A stretch of 64,000 bases of DNA from Acheta domesticus (lineage: Eukaryota; Arthropoda; Insecta; Orthoptera; Gryllidae): contig JAHLJT010008756.1 of the NCBI GenBank assembly GCA_031308135.1, forward strand, positions 75,313,397-75,377,396, written 5' to 3'. Below the pieces are notes generated by a model, which was not told the origin of the DNA, ran no database searches, and was given only the letters and a program-made list of their open reading frames with translations. This document shows, one piece after another, positions 1-10,583 of this stretch. Each line of letters starts with the position of its first letter. Positions within the stretch are counted from its first letter, which is position 1. The position numbers and the translations under genes are program-made.

Positions 1-370
1 TGTGTTGACTTCAGTCACGGTCTGGAGGAGAATTCTAGCGGCCGACTACTCTAATCGGTAGTTTTGCGTGGTTTCTCCGATCAACACCAGGCGAATGCTG
101 GAGCCGTTTTCTAACAAAACGGGTCACGGACGGCGCGCGAACTTTCCTTCTTCTCCCTTTTCCTATTCTTACCCCTTACTTACATGCACTATACAACCAA
201 ACCGAGATGCCGGTCAAGCCGAGAGAGCGGTCAAGAGGTCAGAGCTTGTCCCGGCTGGGGCGGTATCCCGCTGGTGGGAGATACCTGGTTAGGGGAATGC
301 TATCAATGAGTCGGCGTCGGATTTCACCATCCAGCGGGGGAAAATCACGGCCACCTCCCGAGGGAAACAT
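1..370 (+). mobile_element. SINE-A copy A, body part (interrupted by a MITE)
   Basis: This matches the body of the reference SINE-A copy at 27246-27726 in order: the GTCTGGAGGAGAATTCTAG segment, the GTTTCTCCGATCAACACCAGGCGAAT segment seen in other copies, the CTTGTCCCGGCTGGGGCGG block, then GGTGGGAGATACCTGG and the AGCGGGGGAAAA and CACCTCCCGAGGGAAA blocks near 340-366. The tRNA-like head would lie before the window start. The element is broken at 371 by an inserted 234-bp inverted-repeat element, and its 3' end resumes at about 605. It is not coding; short ORFs across it are incidental. Confidence 0.85.
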
Positions 371-604
371 ATCGTCCTGGTAACCGCAATAGGTCATATG
401 TCATTGTTTTATTACAACATTGCAATCCGTCAAGAGAATTGCATCAGTTGTAATAGTCGTAAGACGAGGGTTTAATGGAAAACCGAGTAGCAAGCTTCTA
501 CATTTGTGAAAGCAACTGTCAAGATATGGAGAATTAGGAACGTTTTTCGTTATTCCAGGAAACTACGATAGATTTGACATACGACATATTGCGGTTACCA
601 CGAT
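371..604. mobile_element. MITE with about 30-bp terminal inverted repeats, inserted in SINE-A
   Basis: The left end (371-402) and the reverse complement of the right end (576-604) share ATCGT, then GGTAACCGCAATA, then GTC and ATGTC, with a few substitutions and a 2-base indel. The element is 234 bp with no ORF of note. SINE-A sequence stops just before it and resumes just after it, so the insertion is directly visible. The short target duplication is not resolved, because AT and GAT repeats at the junction are ambiguous. Superfamily is unassigned; a non-autonomous DNA transposon is the simplest reading. Confidence 0.75.
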
Positions 605-664
605 GATATGCACTACACTTGCAAAACTAATGTCCTTGACGCGCCCGGAATCAAGTAATCAAAC
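605..664 (+). mobile_element. SINE-A copy A, 3' end
   Basis: ATGCACTACACTTGC is followed by a spacer, then TTGACGCGCCCGGAATCAAG and TAATCAAA. This is the 3' end and tail of SINE-A, shared with 27246-27300 (minus), 52050-52088 and 57515-57547. It completes the copy that was cut at 370. Confidence 0.8.
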
Positions 665-1495
665 TAGTGAGAATGGAGGTGCGGCGGAGCGTTACGAAAG
701 CTTTCGGACGCCACGCCGCGGCTGGCGCGCAATTGATTTTCCCGCGGAGCCGCTTTCGCCTCCGCCTGTGATCGCTGCGCTGAGAGCCGATAGCGTAGTG
801 GAAAGAGATGGGTGGGCTGTTGCGCATCGTATCCGACTTCAGCCAATGAGCTTCAGGCACCAGTTTGCGTTACAGTATTAGAGGGAATTTTAAATGACAG
901 AATTGCCATCAATATAGATTTTTTTAAACACTGCATCTTTTATTTCAATTACACCTTCACTGTCTTATTTATGGTTGATCACTGTTGAAAATTATCACTT
1001 TATGCCAGTTTCAAAATGTTTCTCGACACTTCCCGCTCGCCATGCAAAATGGCGGCCTACGTCTGATCTGGCTTTCCAAACGAAGTGACCATGTTGTGGT
1101 CACGTGTTTCGTAACGCAAACTGATGCTACGCAGAACTAGCAAAATCGGTGCACCGGAGAAGCCCATCCATCAGTTTCCACCATGGCCGACTTTCCCACC
1201 CGCGCCTCGGAGCTCCTCCCCGCCGTACAGTGTAACATTTTCGCTTTGTACCTTAGGAGGAACCGCAGCCGTGATCCGTTGCAAAGGGGTCATACTCATG
1301 CGGGGTCTGCAAGTTCGAATTCCGCCTTCGGCATGGATTAATTGATAGATTATTTCTGTTCACGTGCTTAATTTCTTGCCCTCTGTTGATTAATAGCATG
1401 CCCTGATAAATACTTAATAAAAACCGAAACGTTGGCAGTTTGAATTGGTGTTTCTACTCGCCTACACTCAATAATGGGTCCATGCTATTATTTCT
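665..1495. other. No recognisable gene
   Basis: Mixed-composition sequence. A moderately CpG-rich patch at about 675-860 gives short ORFs on both strands with no recognisable domain. CACGTG occurs near 1100 and 1360. Nothing else is supported. Confidence 0.5.
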
Positions 1496-1918
1496 CTTCC
1501 TCCCCATATGGATGGTGAGATTCAACGACGACTTAGACGTCAGCCTGTGGGGGATTTCCTCCTCGAGGAATCTCGCGCAGATGGGCACCGCTCCAGCCGG
1601 GACTAGCGCTATGGTCCCAACTAGTCTCCCGACATGTGTGGTTATGTAGTATACGAACGTGTGTGTGTATGTACGTAAAGAAATATGATTGGACAAGGAA
1701 GAGGAAGGAAAGATCGCGCCCGGTTCATGAACCGTTTGTTACAGTATTACTCCTGCATTCTTTGGTATCGGTCGAAAAACATGGAAAATTTCCGATCAGA
1801 GCAGCCGAATCGTCCTTTAGAGAGCGACTGAAGTCGACTTAGCTACGTAGTCATTGTCAAGAGTTCCACCACCGTTGGGACTTGGACCTTAAGACCCGGT
1901 CAGAGCTGCTGTGGATTG
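1496..1918 (-). mobile_element. SINE-A copy B, 3' truncated
   Basis: Read on the minus strand, the copy runs from a degenerate tRNA-like head (B box region near 1876-1900, CCCGGTCAGAG at about 1894-1904) through the body to the GGTGAGATTC block at about 1513-1522. The GCGCCCGG tail is missing. It contains a short GT-rich run at about 1660-1672, in the part of the body where other copies carry CA repeats. It is diverged but collinear with the reference copy. Confidence 0.8.
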
Positions 1919-2679
1919 TGGGGTAATGTAGGCATGTGGTTTTTGTTAAAATAAATACATTTTCCACAATGCCTTAGTCTTTGTAAAGCACGTGTACCTC
2001 TAGAACACGCTATTGTAAAAAAGTACCAATTCTTTTAGAAGTCAGGAAGACAATACACGAAATTTTAAATGCCTCTTCCTCTAGCATTTCATTTTTCGCG
2101 TGGAATTTCTTTGATTCCCAGTTACAGGACGTTCCGCTCAATTCCTCTCACTCACTGCTGATTCCTTTGAATATCATCTGTACGCGATAATATTTTGCCG
2201 TCATCTCCCAATTCAGACCACTTTGTGCCGTGTCGTTAATTTAAGCTGAGGTTCTACTTCCTCAGCTTTACAGCTGAGATTCTACGATGTAACAATTCTT
2301 TTCCCTTGGTTTTTGTAATATTTATCTATCTTTCCCGGTTATTTGCATTGTTCATTATTTTCCTGCTCTTCCAATTACTCCCAAATAAAGTCTTGGAACA
2401 CATTAAATCATCAACAAATTTATCCACAAATCCACATTCTATTCTCTTTATCGATTCACTTATTTTGTTCAGTTGTTACACTATCTAACAAAGTATGTGC
2501 TTCACGGAATTTATTCAAAATCACTTTCACTCCCTCCCTCTGTAATCCTCAGGACGTAGGTCCTGGAGCTTCAAGTCGACAAGGAGTTGATTTTTTATTT
2601 ATTTTCCACATCTGAGCCTTAGCACATATATGAATGGACGATGAAGATGACACGGTAAATGACCTACATAGCGAGTTGC
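1919..2679. other. No recognisable gene
   Basis: AT-rich sequence. A near repeat of CTGAG and TTCTAC blocks occurs around 2245-2285 (TTCTACTTCCTCAGCTTTACAGCTGAGATTCTAC), a small inverted-repeat-like patch. Short ORFs show no domain. Confidence 0.5.
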
Positions 2680-2962
2680 GTGGTCAGACCAGGTATCTCC
2701 CCTAACGGGTCACTTCCCCACCTGGGACAAGCTTCTGACTCTTCCCCCGAAATCTGGTGTAGTGTAGTGCATGGAAGTGTGTGTGTGTAGGGAGAAAGGA
2801 ATAAACTAGGATAAGGACGGAAAGATTTCGCGTGACCCTTGGCCTATTTGCTGAGGATTCTGCTCCAGTTTTCCCCTGGTTGATCGGATACACCACGGAA
2901 ATATACAGATCAGAGCTGCTGGCCGCTAGAATTCCCGGTTCCTGGAATTCAGTGTTTGATAG
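2680..2962 (-). mobile_element. SINE-A copy C, fragment
   Basis: Minus-strand SINE-A body. It contains the CAGGTATCTCCC block near 2690, CCTGGGACAAGCTTCTGAC near 2720, the GTGTGTGTGTAG run near 2777, AAGGACGGAAAGAT near 2812 and CGCTAGAATTC near 2925. The tRNA-like head and the 3' tail are both absent. Confidence 0.8.
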
Positions 2963-4904
2963 AGTCCCCAGATACAAAGAGTAGCACAACCGCCCGCCAT
3001 TTAATATCCTCTCACCGATCGCCCCATCAAGCAGAATTCAGAAGTTCAACAGAAATTATCACAACTGGTGACTTTATGGAGATTTTTAAGAATAATAACA
3101 TTGGCTTGAGATAGGTTTGTGGTTCTCAACACACAGAATACCACAAGTTCCAATTGTCTTGACAACTGGACATAAAATGGCGGGATCGTTGGAACAATGG
3201 AATGCGCTACTCTCTGTATCTAGGAACTCTAGGGGTAGAATTCACCAAGCTAAGCAGTCGAAAATCCGCCACCATTGGAAATCAAAGTCTAGAACCTCCC
3301 AACAAACGATGTTGCAGATGGAACTCTGATGCCTCTGAGGTAACGCAGCCTGTTTAAATCACGGAACTCAGAGGCGGAAAGAGAGCCCTTTGCTAAGGGA
3401 CGTCGCTGAGGCGTCGAAGAGGTGGCAGCTGTCTGCGTAAGGTTCGCGGGGAAGTCGGTCGAGAGAGTCGGAGAAAACACACCGCTGCGCGAAATGGGAG
3501 GTCTGCTCCCTTCACGAAACTTCGGAACGAGAGTTCCCTATTTAGGGTTAGGAATTAACCGACAATAAGTCAACATTGAAGAAAGTTATCTGGACATTCA
3601 CTCCTTCACATTTCTTCATTTTTCGATGTTTACCTTCTCTTCTTTATTTTTCTCTTTGTAATAGACAATAATATTGCACGTAATTGTTTTTAATAAAAGC
3701 ATTATTGACATGATGAGTAAGTTTGATTTGGTTATGAAATGTGTAGAATAAATGATTGTCAAGCAAAGCAGAATTACGCATATTCATTCAAGGTATATAA
3801 CGCTCTTTTTTAATATTGTTTCTTGAATATTTTGTTTCCGAACACGGGAAACGTAATCTTTCATTTTTAATATGAAATAACCGGATTATCCCCGAAACCT
3901 GCAAACCACGTTTTCACCTATTAGCAACCCTTCAGTTTAATGTCATAAACCATGTTACGACAGCTCTAGATCTGTTCATTTGAATTGCAATACTCTCTTT
4001 ACGAACAATGTAAGCCAAATTTAAGCATATGATCATTGTCCTGAAATTTCTCAGATCCTTTGTGAATGACAATAACGAAATCCTCGATTTGGACCATTGA
4101 TAATAGTGCAAATTGCTTTCTGTCAAACATGTCGGAAATTATGCAAGGCACGAATTACGCGTGATTTAGTTGCATTCAATAGCTTGTGAATTAATTATGA
4201 ATCCCATTTGGGTGAGCTTTCTGAGGAAATTGCATATTGCTGGATCGTTTTATGGGAGTTATTTCTACAAATACTTCGCCAAAGTATAACAAAACTGTGT
4301 CAATATAATGTTTGAACTTTTGCAAGAAATATTAAAGATATTTGTGTTTATGCTAGTAATTTACGTAACTTGAGTTCATGAAAACAGACTGGAGAAAATC
4401 TGTTGAATAGATGTAATTAACCGTTCAGGAAACTTCATAAATAAATTTACATCTTGTGGCTGCAAAAAATTACTTCTAAATGCAAATTTTAAAGAGAAAT
4501 TTGTAACGTAATATTCTTTTATTTTTACATTAGTATTTAAATTGGTAAATTTTTGAAAGAACGCGCCATTATTCACTAGATAATACATTTTCAATAATCA
4601 ACTTTAAAATCATTTTTCAACTGATTATCCAGATTATCAGTTCTCAAAATAATATAAACCTACACGATTCACTTTAGAGGCGAATTATTTTTGAAGTTAC
4701 AATAAAAGAACAAGCCCAGATGCAACATCATCCTAGAGATTTATTAATGAGTATGTGCTGCGATAATTAAACCCAAGCGCAGGCTTTTCACCTCATCAAA
4801 CACAAAATCGATCTCCCTCCATTCACGTACAAATCATGACTTTGAGTACAGCCTCACCATGGGACTCATAATATGCAACTAAGATCGTAGATGCACCGTC
4901 TAGC
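2963..4904. other. No recognisable gene
   Basis: The first part (2963-3560) is mixed in composition and has a perfect 9-bp inverted repeat, GCCTCTGAG and CTCAGAGGC, near 3329 and 3367. From 3560 on it is AT-rich unique-looking sequence with only short incidental ORFs. Confidence 0.5.
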
Positions 4905-5175
4905 CGGCGCCTCTCCCGTCGCCCCTCCCGACTCCCCCGCCCCCCACCACCCCGAACCGCTCCACCTCCCAGAGCCCCACCCGCACCGCGCGCTGTCGCC
5001 GCCAACCTCGTCACCACAAACCTGGCTAATTAGAGCCCGCCAATTAAGCGGCAGTGTTCACCGCGGTAATCAAGTTACTTGTTCACTTCGATATTGCGGC
5101 GCCCGCTCCCGTCGCGGCCTCGCGATGCCGGCGCGAGGGGGAGGACGGACCGGGGGCGGCGGGGCGGGGGAGGCC
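4905..5175. promoter_or_regulatory. CpG-rich island with homeodomain-type cores
   Basis: A sharp rise in GC and CpG inside AT-rich flanks. The middle carries CTAATTAG (5026-5033), CAATTAAG (5041-5048), GTAATCAAG (5066-5074) and the palindrome CAAGTTACTTG (5071-5081), set between GC-rich arms. TAATTA and TAATCA cores are typical homeodomain sites. No promoter element or start codon context is clear. A developmental enhancer or CpG-island promoter is possible; this is inference from composition and motifs only. Confidence 0.35.
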
Positions 5176-6838
5176 ACACCTACGCACAACGTAGCGAGAT
5201 GAGTGATGTGGGACATCAAAGACAAGAGAAATCTCGAAAATTTTGAATGTACTTGTGTTAATGTATTAATAAAAATAAATGTTTGTTCGTATTTTATGCA
5301 CTGATATACCGTTCATCCGTTTGTGATAAAACTTTGTCAACTTATTCCTTGCATTTGTGCAAAGCAAACAGGCACAGTACAATTGGAAAGTTAGTACGTT
5401 TATTGCATGTAGACGTGCGTTGATTATTTTTTTATGGATTTGTGTTCAAGCGCCCCTGAACAGAAACTCGATGAAACCCGCCGCTCCCTCAAATATTAAG
5501 AGCGACTTTGCTGCATATTCTGTCCTGCGATTGTGAAATATCGGCCGGAATTATTACTTGAACATTATCTCGGTCAAGTAAATCATTTCTCGAAGACAGT
5601 GTCATAGCAAATGCATGCCCAAACTTGAGGGAGAACGTTTTAACAATAGGATACTTGACAATCATGTCCATACCAGAACATCGAACAAAACACATATTCA
5701 CAAGAATGTCTTTCTAATAAATCGATTTATGGATATATGGAATTAAATCCAGGGCAGAACATAATGAAAGACACAGATAATAAGAAATTTGTCAGAGACT
5801 TTTACCTCCTCCTCTAGTAGAATTTTACCTCCTACATATCATTTTCAAAAGACCACAACCAGGGAGTTTTATTGCTTTGGGTTTGTTTATTGGCCTACCT
5901 CTCCTATTGAGCACGGTTGATTAAGCCTCGGCGTGGATGTCCAATGTCAGTATTGATTGGCACGTAATCTAATGCCAGTGCTTCGAAAACTCAAAGCGGA
6001 GCTCGCTGATGTACCGTTTGGGAGGCCGAGGTCGAGTTTTGTCTCGTTAAAAAGTCATAGGCAGCGGATGGCTTGTGAGTGCTCGAAGTGCGCCAGAATA
6101 TTCAAGGGTAGGGTAGGTTTGACTCCGCAGCCTAACAGCACTGAGCGCTGAGAGACGGCAGCTGAGCTGCAAATCGCAGTACGTTCTGTGCGGTTTACAA
6201 TCAACGATACTGTTTAGAAGCGGAAGTGAATCGATTTGTCTGAAATCTGTATTGTTAAACAAAAAGACGCGTCGTACTTTTGATTTGGGTGATCATAAGC
6301 TGTAATAGATCTACATAGTTTAGTCTCTTTGAAACAGAGAAGCAGTGTGTTTCACAGAAATTTGTCGAAATTAAGTTACTTCCTACATACTTTTAGAGAC
6401 ACATTTTAGTATTCTTCATTGAAAGATGTGCAGGTTGATACAGGCATACACCAGTGGCCATAATAGTTCTATTAATTCCTACCAATCATTTCAAGAAAGT
6501 AGATTTAGGATTAATAATCCGTACATGCAGTATTTTTTTTAGTATTTATTATATTCAGTACTTCAATCAATCAAAAGATAACTTGTATGAAATGAAAAAT
6601 ATGAAAAATTAAGTCTTATTAAATATTAAAAATTACAAAATTTTAAAAATTAAGTATTTTTTGTCACAACTGTTCATTTTTTCTCTTTACGTATAGCCAA
6701 TGTTTCGAAGCACATGAGTTGGCTCCACCAGCAGTCATTTCAAGCCATTATATTATAATCTTCTTTACATTCGCAGAAGATGAACTCAGAAACAAAAATT
6801 AATTTTATTTCTATCTGACGAACATACAGATAATTGCC
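5176..6838. other. No recognisable gene
   Basis: AT-rich sequence. A patch at 5900-6200 is closer to 50 percent GC but has no ORF with a domain. Nothing repeats elsewhere in the window that I can see. Confidence 0.5.
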
Positions 6839-7311
6839 ATATTTACACTGAAGTGGCAACCATTATAATTCATGTCACATTTTGATTATTTGAAATGGTA
6901 AAATATTGAAATATATCAAAACAAGAAGCAAATAAAAGAAGTTGAAAAGAAAATGAAATTAAGTCATAAATAATAGAAATGAAATAAGAAATGCAATAAA
7001 AATATATAATGCAGAAATTCCGAGAAAAGAACACAATAATTAGAAACAGGTGCATTAATCTCTACTAAGACCTCAATCCTTTGGGTTTGATTTTATTCTA
7101 TTGTATTTTATTTCATCTTAATATATTGTATTTCATTATTTTATTTTCTATATAGTTACTTTATTTTATTTTATTTCATGTTGGATATTTATCGCTTAAT
7201 TTTATATACTTTTTAATTTCTTTGATTTTCTTCATGGCCTAATATTTTTCAATGCTAAGCAACTCCAAAATAAGACATGATTTTGAATGATTGCCACTTT
7301 TTATGTAATAT
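6839..7311. mobile_element. Foldback/MITE-like element with long inverted ends
   Basis: Left end 6839-6886 and right end 7267-7311 (reverse complement) share AAGTGGCAA, CATT, TCATGTC and ATTTTG in the same order with few differences. Between them the plus strand is A-rich from about 6900 to 7050 and T-rich from about 7080 to 7250, so the two arms are roughly complementary in composition. Length is about 473 bp with no coding potential. The target duplication is not clear. A non-autonomous DNA element or foldback is inferred. Confidence 0.6.
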
Positions 7312-9382
7312 TGACCAGAATATTTGCATACGCCAGGCTGGATTTTTTCAGTTTGCATTTTCAGGTAATGTAAAGAAGTTGATTACATATTATAATGTTA
7401 TTTGGAATGCCTGAGGATGAATCCAAACTATGTGCCTTTAAACATTAGATATATATAAAAAGAATAGTAGTGAGAAAACATAATCTCTTTGCTTGTCTCA
7501 AATAATTGAAACTTGAAGTTAAAAATAATAATAATAATAATAAATAAACGATGTGCCAAAATAATTATAGCACCTCTGAAATGAAACTTCACAGGATTTT
7601 TGCCAAAAATTTGTTAAAGAATTAAAGTGGTCTTTGCACTCTCGCTATCAGATAAAATAAATCCGCAAAAAATCTCGGAGAGTGACACAAATACATCTGA
7701 AGTATCAATAGGTTCACGGGAATAAGAAGACACTTTCCTTAACAATAGAGTTAAGAGCAGCACCAAATTGTGGAAGTGTTGAAAATTGTTTAGCCAAGGG
7801 TTTTGTCTAAAAACGTGGCGAGAAATATAAAGTTGAACACTGAAATAATTATCTAAAAATAAAAATAACTTGTACACGTTGAAATCCATTTTCTAAGAAC
7901 TGTTAAGGTAAGGCCATTGACCTCGAAAACCTGATCTGAAGATTCTAGGAAGCCCAGTTTTCAGCTTATGATTGATCGATGTGTTAGGAAATAATTAAGA
8001 GGATGCATTTGAACCTCTCTAACCGATACTTCTCATGTACTTAATATTTCTAAATGAAAAAGGAATATGTCACCTCACCGAGATATATTTTTCTTTTGGA
8101 TTATTTGTTTATATTATTTACTTGTTAAGATTGGTGGGATGGAAGAGACGCCAAATGAATACACAGAAATAATATATAATATTCTTGAATGATGATATGA
8201 TATTTTGATGCAGTGATATTTTTTACAAAGTACAGACTATTCCTACATTTAATAATGATGAAAAAGCTACAAGACGAAAAAGCTACTCAAGAAATGTTCA
8301 GGGCAATCTTCTGTAAATAAAATATTCTTCTAAACACTGAGGACAGCAACAGCTGTTGTAAAAGTTGGCTTTGCACCAATGCAGCAATTTAGTTGATGTC
8401 TTACAACATCAACCGAATAATTTACTTATTTTGTCATCTTATAAATGTCAAGAACGTACCAATTTGGTTTGAAACTTACTATTGAAACGAAATGTTACTA
8501 TTGAAATGAGATCTCCCATCACTTACCACATCAAATAAAATACCCGTTAAAACGAGTAGTATTAAGAATTAATAAGCTACAGTTTACAATAAATTCATGG
8601 AATTTGATTTTGGATATTCATGGAATATCCAAAAAGTAATGTGATAAATTGTTACAAACCTAGAAACAAGTTCATCTAAGTATTTCAGAATGTAAAAGTT
8701 CAGGTTTTTCACTCCCATAAGATATTCAATTCACATTCCATGGAGAAACTTTCACCCGGTACCATCTAATTTGAATTAAACGCGTCCCTCCGTCAGATAA
8801 CGCAATAAAGGAAATTAAATTTGCAGGAAGTGAAACAATGCACTTCGCTCCTTGGTTGACGTTCATCTTCAAAATGTGAACATTTGTCATAGAATACATA
8901 GTAAAGAAGAGAGGACGTTGTAAAGTGTGGCCTTTTAATTCGTTCAAAAAATATAATTACCATAAATAAACATAACAAAACATACATATCATAATGTTGC
9001 GACAAGATTGTTCATTCTAAAATTTCTTTAGAAATAATACTTTCAATAAGTAATCGTAATGAAATAAAATGTGTTAAAAGAAGCAACCAAAACTTTGGCA
9101 AATAATAATACGAAATCTGATATTGAAAATGTTCGTGTACCAAAATTAACAAGTATCTCAAATTTGTTTAATGTAAAAAATATGTAATTGTATGCATATT
9201 GTTTGTATTGTAAGTATGTATCTAGGTTATCAAGGCAGTTGCCATTAAAGATAATATAAAATGAAAATATAAACTTATCATATCATTTTTAAAAGCTCAT
9301 TCTAAAGTTACCTCTCCGTCAGTACGTTTTCAATTTTACATGTTCATCACACACAACATACAAGTTGTTGATAATGTTAACT
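7312..9382. other. No recognisable gene; AAT microsatellite
   Basis: AT-rich. It includes an AAT repeat at 7525-7543 and a local direct repeat of ATTCATGGAAT near 8593 and 8617. Short ORFs have no recognisable domain. Confidence 0.5.
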
Positions 9383-9571
9383 CGTCCGTAAACATTGCCG
9401 ACGTCGTTAGTCGAACTATTTAACTGTGCTCCGTGAAGTCCAGAAGTTAAGCAATTCGAGTCCCCACGGCTTCCTAGACAGGTGACCGTCTGGAAACCCC
9501 GATTACTAACGGCGGCGCTAACCCCGGCCCAAGGGGTAAAAGGCACGTGACAAGACAAGACAAGACAAAAA
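9383..9571 (+). mobile_element. 5S rRNA-derived SINE (SINE3-like)
   Basis: Positions 9397-9518 align end to end with eukaryotic 5S rRNA at the usual length of about 120 nt. GAAGTTAAGCAA (9443-9454) falls at 5S position about 47, in the A-box region. CCTAGA (9473-9478) and GGTGACCGTCTGG (9481-9493) fall at positions about 77 and 85, in the C-box region. The closing helix is still possible: CGTTAG near the 5' end pairs with CTAACG near the 3' end. A short unique segment and then a GACAA repeat (about 9549-9568) follow, which is how SINEs end and not how 5S genes end. GTTAAC occurs on both sides (9377-9382 and 9572-9577) and may be a short target duplication. The 5S part is too diverged to be a working rRNA gene. 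Confidence 0.75.
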
Positions 9572-10519
9572 GTTAACGGAAGATTACTCCAATGCACTCA
9601 ATGCCCAAGACGCAAGAAATTTTAAAAAACATATTGAGAAGTTTGAGTTCATAGTTTAAAAACATGGAGTCTCTCACACCCACACATTCGTAATGTTGGT
9701 ATTGGTATAATATACAAATCTGCAGCTCCATTGAGGCTTGTCTTGGACAATACCAAATCTGCCGTGTTTTCGTTCGCACCTCAGTTTTGCGACTATTTCC
9801 AACAACTCCAACCGACATACGCGAGTGCCAACCGACATACGTGAGTGCAAATGGAAAATCCTGTCTCTAGACGCATCTCATCGGAAGCTATTTTTCCTTT
9901 TGCTCATCGCCTCTATTAAAGAGTTCCTCCATCGGTATCCCTGGCATTTATTGGCTTAATTGTGACATACAAGACGACCCCGCCATAGCTAGCGGAGATT
10001 CTGCGACATAGAAGTAGTTTATACATGCATCTAACTTATGTGCAGTTTATCATAAAACTTACTTAGTCTCTTATATTACTTAGTCTCTTACTTAGTCACA
10101 CATATACTTAGTCTCTGTGGACGGCAACTTAAAGTAAAATGTCGTTTGTGGAACCAGTTTTCTAGTTTTTGCTGTTCTTTCTTGCTGTATATTTGTCTCA
10201 ACCATACACACACAGTAGCATTCACATTTATGTACCGCACAATCACGTTTTCAGTGTTTACACTATGTCCAGTATTCACACATTTCTAATTTGCCACGAT
10301 GCTGAAGCCGCTCTACCGCGCGAGTCTTTTGTTCGCGGCGATTGGTTGAGCCAGTAAGAGCGTGCGTCTTCCACGCTTGCTGGTTCTGCGTGCTGCAGTA
10401 AACCATGCTCGCGTCAAATAAACCATGAGCATACAGAATACAGAATGTAACACTGCAAATACTAAAATAATATGCCTTTGCGATGCATGTGATCCTAGAC
10501 CCTTCAGTGAATTTGATTT
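9572..10519. other. No gene; short tandem repeats
   Basis: A 20-bp unit is repeated twice in tandem at 9808-9847 (CCAACCGACATACGCGAGTG and a one-base variant). A TTAGTCTC-containing unit is repeated about four times at 10061-10116. The region 10300-10400 is moderately GC-rich with an ATTGG (inverted CCAAT) at about 10341. No ORF has a recognisable domain. Confidence 0.5.
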
Positions 10520-10543
10520 GCATTCTTTTTTTTGCAGGTAAGT
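10520..10543 (+). other. Recursive-splice-type junction (acceptor abutting donor)
   Basis: A T-rich tract (10524-10533) is followed by GCAG ending at 10537 and immediately by GTAAGT (10538-10543). This juxtaposed 3' and 5' splice site is the consensus of recursive splice (ratchet) points known from long insect introns. Only one such site was found in the window. It would imply plus-strand transcription through this part. Chance occurrence cannot be excluded without expression data. Confidence 0.4.
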
Positions 10544-10583
10544 TCCGGTGATCACTCAACGCCTGTTGACAGTGCTGTGCAAG
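10538..10583 (+). other. Candidate 46-nt microexon or RS-exon
   Basis: Downstream of the acceptor at 10537 there is a second donor-like site, AAG/GTAACA at 10583/10584. The 46 nt between are open in one frame (reading VSSGDHSTPVDSAVQ) and closed in the other two. Recursive splice sites are often followed by such an exon, which is normally skipped. Homology is unknown, so this is a candidate only. Confidence 0.25.

Noticed and set aside
9397..9518. Functional 5S rRNA gene
   Set aside because: Too many differences in conserved loops, no T-run terminator after it, and a SINE-type repeat tail.
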